From: Flavobacteriaceae bacterium
GTDB taxonomy: Bacteria > Bacteroidota > Bacteroidia > Flavobacteriales > Flavobacteriaceae
DNA length: 16,723 nucleotides
Reading direction: 5' to 3'
Assembly: GCA_023700885.1 (NCBI GenBank)
Contig: JAMPYA010000027.1
Coordinates: 1-16,723, forward strand
Under the pieces are notes generated by a model. That model saw nothing but the letters and a program-made list of their open reading frames with translations. It had not been told where the DNA came from and did not search any database. How positions within the stretch are numbered: position 1 is the stretch's first letter; every line of letters starts with the position of its first letter. Position numbers and translations under genes: made by a program. This document shows, piece by piece, positions 13,418 to 16,723 of this stretch.

Positions 13418-14604
13418 AGTGCCTCAATTAATAAATCTATTTCTTCCTTAGTATTGTAAAAAGCAAAGGAAGCACGTATTGTACCTGGTATTTTGTAAAA
13501 ATCCATAATAGGCTGGGTGCAATGATGACCAGTTCTAACAGCAATTCCTAGTTTATCGATAATAGTTCCGATATCATAAGGATGAATGTTTCCAATATTA
13601 AAAGCAATGACACTTGTTTTATGTTGAGCAGTACCGTAAAATTTAATTCCTTCTATTTGGGATAATTTTTCAGTTCCATAGCGCAATAATTCTTGTTCAT
13701 AGGCTGCAATATTCTCAAGTCCTATTGAGTTAAGGTAATCAATTGCTGTTGCAAAAACAATTCCTCCTTCAATATTTGGAGTTCCTGCTTCAAATTTATG
13801 TGGTAATGTTGCATAAGTAGTTTTTTCAAACGTAACAGTGGCAATCATTTCACCACCACCTTGATACGGAGGTAATTTTTCTAACCATTCTGTTTTACCA
13901 TATAGAAATCCAACTCCGGTAGGGCCACACATTTTATGGGCAGATGAACAATAAAAATCACAATCTAATTCTTGAACATTAACCTTTAAATGAGGAGTTG
14001 CTTGCGCGCCATCAATTAATACTGCAGCACCAAATTGATGTGCTTTTTCAATTATTTCTGCAATAGGATTGATCGTTCCCAAGGAATTAGAGATGTGATT
14101 AACAGCTACTATTTTTGTTGTTTCTGAAAGCAATTTTTCAAAAACATCCATTAATAGTTCTCCCTTTTCATTTATAGGAATCACTTTTAACATGGCACCA
14201 GATTTTTCACATGCCAATTGCCAAGGAACAATATTAGAGTGATGTTCTAAATATGAAATGATAACTTCATCACCTTTTTTTAACAATTGAGCAAATCCGG
14301 CAGCTACTAAATTGATGCTTTCGGTAGTTCCTCTAGTAAAAATAACTTCGTGAGAATGCTGAGCATTGATGAAATGTTGAATTTTTTGACGTGATAATTC
14401 GTATGCATCGGTAGCCTTTTGACTCAAAGTATGAACACCACGATGTATATTAGAATTAATAGTATTGTAGTATGCTGATATTGCATCAATAACTACTTTT
14501 GGCTTTTGACTAGTAGCGGCATTATCAAAGTATACTAATGGTTTTCCGTTTATATTTTGATGAAGAATTGGGAAATCTTCTCTAATTTTCTGAATATCTA
14601 TCAT
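13390..14604 (-). CDS. sufS: SufS-type cysteine desulfurase
   Basis: PLP-dependent enzyme that takes sulfur from cysteine as an enzyme-bound persulfide for Fe-S cluster assembly. The 404 residues match group II (SufS/CsdA) desulfurases. YFDNAATSQKP opens the domain. SYLEHHSNIVPWQ carries His121, which stacks on PLP. IDGAQATPHL and SSAHKMCGPTGVGFLYG hold the cofactor Asp and the Schiff-base Lys224. AVRTGHHCTQPIM holds catalytic Cys362 within the RTGHHC motif typical of SufS. No sufB, sufC, sufD or sufE gene lies beside it: upstream on the same strand are ABC-2 permeases of another kind, so this copy is outside a suf cluster as far as the window shows. Its own -7 element (14631-14638) and a Fur/PerR-like palindrome (14612-14628) suggest separate regulation, possibly by iron or peroxide. 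Confidence 0.95.
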   Translation of the reverse strand: MIDIQKIREDFPILHQNINGKPLVYFDNAATSQKPKVVIDAISAYYNTINSNIHRGVHTLSQKATDAYELSRQKIQHFINAQHSHEVIFTRGTTESINLVAAGFAQLLKKGDEVIISYLEHHSNIVPWQLACEKSGAMLKVIPINEKGELLMDVFEKLLSETTKIVAVNHISNSLGTINPIAEIIEKAHQFGAAVLIDGAQATPHLKVNVQELDCDFYCSSAHKMCGPTGVGFLYGKTEWLEKLPPYQGGGEMIATVTFEKTTYATLPHKFEAGTPNIEGGIVFATAIDYLNSIGLENIAAYEQELLRYGTEKLSQIEGIKFYGTAQHKTSVIAFNIGNIHPYDIGTIIDKLGIAVRTGHHCTQPIMDFYKIPGTIRASFAFYNTKEEIDLLIEALKKATIMLS

Positions 14605-14611
14605 TTTCTTT

Positions 14612-14628
14612 TTTAGAATGATTCTAAA
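14612..14628. promoter_or_regulatory. Fur/PerR-family-like operator in the sufS promoter
   Basis: TTTAGAAT-G-ATTCTAAA is a perfect 8-1-8 palindrome, 7 bp upstream of the sufS ATG and overlapping the expected transcription start. The inner 15 bases, TTAGAATGATTCTAA, differ from the Bacillus subtilis PerR box TTATAATnATTATAA at only two symmetric positions and share the 7-1-7 symmetry of Fur-family boxes. A one-base centre cannot form the full RNA hairpin, so a DNA operator is more likely. The regulator identity is inferred. Confidence 0.55.
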
Positions 14629-14630
14629 TA

Positions 14631-14638
14631 CAAAATTA
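14631..14638 (-). promoter_or_regulatory. -7 promoter element for sufS
   Basis: On the minus strand TAATTTTG matches TAnnTTTG exactly, 26 bp before the sufS ATG. No good TTG is visible at -33. The predicted start falls within the palindrome at 14612-14628. Confidence 0.5.
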
Positions 14639-14666
14639 CAAAATACTTGTCTTTTAGAAGCATAAA

Positions 14667-15788
14667 TTAGGTGGTTTTTCTATAACTAATTACCGCTAAA
14701 ACATTCATGATAAGTGCATAAATCAATGTTTTGATTATTTGAGGTAAAATATCAGAAATTCCCGCGCCTTTTAACATCACCATTCGCATCACTTGTACAA
14801 AATACTTTATAGGATTAAACTCTGTAATGTATTGTGCCCAAACTGGCATGCTTTCTATTGGAGTAAAAAGTCCGCTCATCAATATAAATATCACCATAAA
14901 AAACCAGGATATAAACATAGCTTGTTGTTGGGTTTCTGTATAATTTGAAATAAATAAGCCCATGCCTAAAATTACCAAAATATAGATAGAAGTAAAAAAA
15001 TATAACAATCCTAAATTTCCCAACATGGGAACATTAAATAACACTTTCCCAATTATTAGACCAATAGTTAATAAGACCAATCCGATAATCCAAAAAGGAA
15101 ATAATTTACCAATGATGAATTGATGTTTTTTAATGGGAGTAACATTAATCTGTTCTAAAGTGCCGATTTCTTTTTCGCGCACAATATTCATTCCTGATAA
15201 AAAAAGTGTAATCATAGTAACTAATAAAACTAATATTCCGGGAACCATATAGGTTTTATAATTGAGCGTTTCATTGTACCAAAAAGTTGGAATTGTTGTA
15301 ATATTTATGGGTATATTTTTCAAATCTTCAGGCTGAAATAATTCTGTTTGAATATTTCTATTAAACGATTGAATTATTTGAGTGATATAAACATTTTCAA
15401 TACCTGCAGCCGCTCCATCAATGGCATTAATTGTAACTGATAAATTTGTTTTTTTGTCTTTTAATAAATCTCTTTCAAAATACATTGGAATTTCTAATAT
15501 AACATCTATATCACCTTTTAACATGGCAGAATTTGCTGCTTTGCTCGATGAAAATTCAGTTATTACATTAAAATAAGTGGAGGTTTCAAACTTCTCTATC
15601 AATGCTCTAGATGCGGATGTTTTATTATGATCGATAAAAGAAAAATTGATATTTTTAACTTCAAAAGTGGCTGCATTAGACAATATAATCAATTGCATGA
15701 CTGGTAATATAAAAATAATAGGAAGCATTCCTTTATTTCTAAAGATTTGCTTAAATTCTTTTTGAATGATATAGCCTATCGTTTTCAT
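14667..15788 (-). CDS. ABC-2 type transporter permease, YbhR-like
   Basis: Inner-membrane permease subunit of an ABC-2 exporter, of the kind that pairs with a second permease, an ATPase and often an HlyD-like adaptor for drug or envelope-component efflux. The 373 residues have a cytoplasmic amphipathic start (IGYIIQKEFKQIFRNKG) and a first membrane helix at about 21-38. A large extracytoplasmic domain runs from about 40 to 175, and five or six membrane segments fill the rest. The family motif REKEIGTLEQINVTPIKKHQ lies near residue 203. The ATG at 15788 overlaps the stop codon of the upstream permease gene by one base (TAATG), so the two subunits are translationally coupled. No ATPase is in view; it would be expected to the right of the window. 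The substrate cannot be inferred. It is the last gene before sufS (62-bp gap). Confidence 0.92.
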   Translation of the reverse strand: MKTIGYIIQKEFKQIFRNKGMLPIIFILPVMQLIILSNAATFEVKNINFSFIDHNKTSASRALIEKFETSTYFNVITEFSSSKAANSAMLKGDIDVILEIPMYFERDLLKDKKTNLSVTINAIDGAAAGIENVYITQIIQSFNRNIQTELFQPEDLKNIPINITTIPTFWYNETLNYKTYMVPGILVLLVTMITLFLSGMNIVREKEIGTLEQINVTPIKKHQFIIGKLFPFWIIGLVLLTIGLIIGKVLFNVPMLGNLGLLYFFTSIYILVILGMGLFISNYTETQQQAMFISWFFMVIFILMSGLFTPIESMPVWAQYITEFNPIKYFVQVMRMVMLKGAGISDILPQIIKTLIYALIMNVLAVISYRKTT

Positions 15789-16723
15789 TACTCTAATCTG
15801 ATTTTATATTTTTTTATACTTAATAAAATATTAAACACCGTCATTATAATCAGAATCAGGATTTCTTTCCATATAAATAAAAATCCAACTCCTTTTAACA
15901 TAATACCTTTAAGAATAATAATAAACCATTTGGCTGGAATTATATTACTCAAAATTTGTAATGGCATTGGCATGCTGGTAACTGGAAAAATAAATCCTGA
16001 AAGAATTATAGTTGGAAGCATCAATCCGGCTAATGAAATCATCATTGCAGTTTGTTGAGTTGCAGCAATAGTAGAAATTAAAATCCCTAACGAAAGTGAA
16101 GTTAAAATAAACAGAATGCTGATGATTGCCAGTAAAAATAAGCTACCCTGAATGGGCATCTTGAAGACAAAAATACTTAAAAGTACGATTACAACGGTGT
16201 TAATAATTGCTAAAAATATATAGGGAAAAACTTTTCCGATAATTACCTGAAAGGGTTTTAAAGGTGACACTAGCAAAACTTCCATTGTGCCTAATTCTTT
16301 TTCACGAGTGATTGAAATAGAAGTCATCATAGCAGAAACAAGCATTAAAATAATAGTCATAACCCCGGGAACAAACATAAAAACACTCTTTAATTCAGGG
16401 TTAAAAATCATTCTAGTTTCCTGATTAATTTGATAAGGCACTTTTGTGTTTTTATTAATTTCTTGACGATAATTTTGAATTATGGAAGTGATATAATTAC
16501 TAATGCTGTTAGCTGTATTTGGTTCGGTTGCATCTGTTATTATTTGAATACTCGCATTATTTTCTTTAGTCAGATTTTTGGTAAAATCTTTTTCAATAAT
16601 TAGCACTGCTTTAACTTTTCCTTTTTTAAAAGCTGTTTCTATGTCAGATTCACTATCAATTAATTGTGTAACGCTAAAATATTTTGAAGATTCTATTTTA
16701 TTGATAATTTCAAGCGTTGTTGC
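15788..16723 (-). CDS. ABC-2 type transporter permease, YbhS-like (5' end cut by window)
   Basis: The second permease subunit of the same ABC-2 exporter. The frame is open to the window edge: codons upstream of the GTG at 16606 continue as TTLEIINKIESSKYFSVTQL and then a DIETAFKKGKVKAVLII segment, which belongs to the extracytoplasmic domain. The true start therefore lies outside, and 311 residues are visible of an expected 370 or so. The family motif REKELGTMEVLLVSPLKPFQ is present and is paralogous to REKEIGTLEQINVTPIKKHQ in the downstream subunit. About five or six membrane segments follow. The stop overlaps the next ATG (TAATG). Two tandem paralogous permeases suggest a heterodimeric transporter of the YbhFSR type. 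Confidence 0.92.
   Translation of the reverse strand, partial: ATTLEIINKIESSKYFSVTQLIDSESDIETAFKKGKVKAVLIIEKDFTKNLTKENNASIQIITDATEPNTANSISNYITSIIQNYRQEINKNTKVPYQINQETRMIFNPELKSVFMFVPGVMTIILMLVSAMMTSISITREKELGTMEVLLVSPLKPFQVIIGKVFPYIFLAIINTVVIVLLSIFVFKMPIQGSLFLLAIISILFILTSLSLGILISTIAATQQTAMMISLAGLMLPTIILSGFIFPVTSMPMPLQILSNIIPAKWFIIILKGIMLKGVGFLFIWKEILILIIMTVFNILLSIKKYKIRLE

Noticed and set aside
15747..16058. Open frame of 103 codons on the plus strand
   Set aside because: Antisense to the two permease genes and Ile/Asn-rich; a shadow.
16604..16606. GTG as start of the second ABC-2 permease
   Set aside because: The frame stays open with plausible family sequence to the window edge; the gene is truncated by the edge.
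1..16723. CRISPR array, tRNA, rRNA, riboswitch, prophage or intact insertion sequence
   Set aside because: Read through for spaced repeats, cloverleaf signatures, transposase or integrase motifs; none were found. Gene content is core metabolism and envelope functions.

Overview
The window looks like chromosomal DNA of a member of the Bacteroidota, most likely a Flavobacteriaceae (Flavobacterium-like) bacterium. The reasons are the low G+C content, the absence of recognisable Shine-Dalgarno sequences, several exact matches to the Bacteroidota -7 promoter element TAnnTTTG, the lineage-marker IPExxxVDY-family gene between rnc and pyk, a flavobacterial-type two-CBS protein, and the divergent arrangement of acpP-fabF-rnc and purN. 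The species assignment is inference.

Layout. The left edge holds the 3' part of a GNAT acetyltransferase (1-513), followed by a tandem heptanucleotide repeat. Next come tex (636-2759) and a short tail-less ssb (2816-3151, minus), which converge on a strong bidirectional terminator. A 252-bp divergent intergenic stretch rich in inverted and tandem repeats separates ssb from a small zinc-ribbon protein (3404-3760). That gene converges, with no spacing at all, on a two-CBS-domain protein (3761-4219, minus). A two-gene overlapping operon follows: a multi-pass membrane M28 metallopeptidase (4378-6696) and a DUF2891 lipoprotein (6686-7783). It ends in a long nested hairpin shared with the convergent pyk.

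The minus-strand housekeeping block 12117-7861 reads acpP, fabF, rnc, an IPExxxVDY-family gene and pyk. It links fatty-acid synthesis, dsRNA processing and the last step of glycolysis. Divergent from it is an overlapping pair, purN (TTG start) and rnhA. On the right, minus strand, a sufS-type cysteine desulfurase (13390-14604) is read from its own promoter. A 17-bp near-perfect palindrome resembling a Fur/PerR-family box lies over the predicted transcription start. Upstream of it are two coupled ABC-2 permease subunits (14667-15788 and 15788-16723), the second cut by the window edge.

Most of the window is conserved core genome. I see no CRISPR array, tRNA, rRNA, prophage or intact insertion sequence. 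The points most worth a second look are the Fur/PerR-like palindrome at sufS, the uncharacterised M28-DUF2891 gene pair, the hairpin enclosing the fabF stop codon immediately before rnc, the structured ssb intergenic region and the long nested hairpin at 7782-7857.
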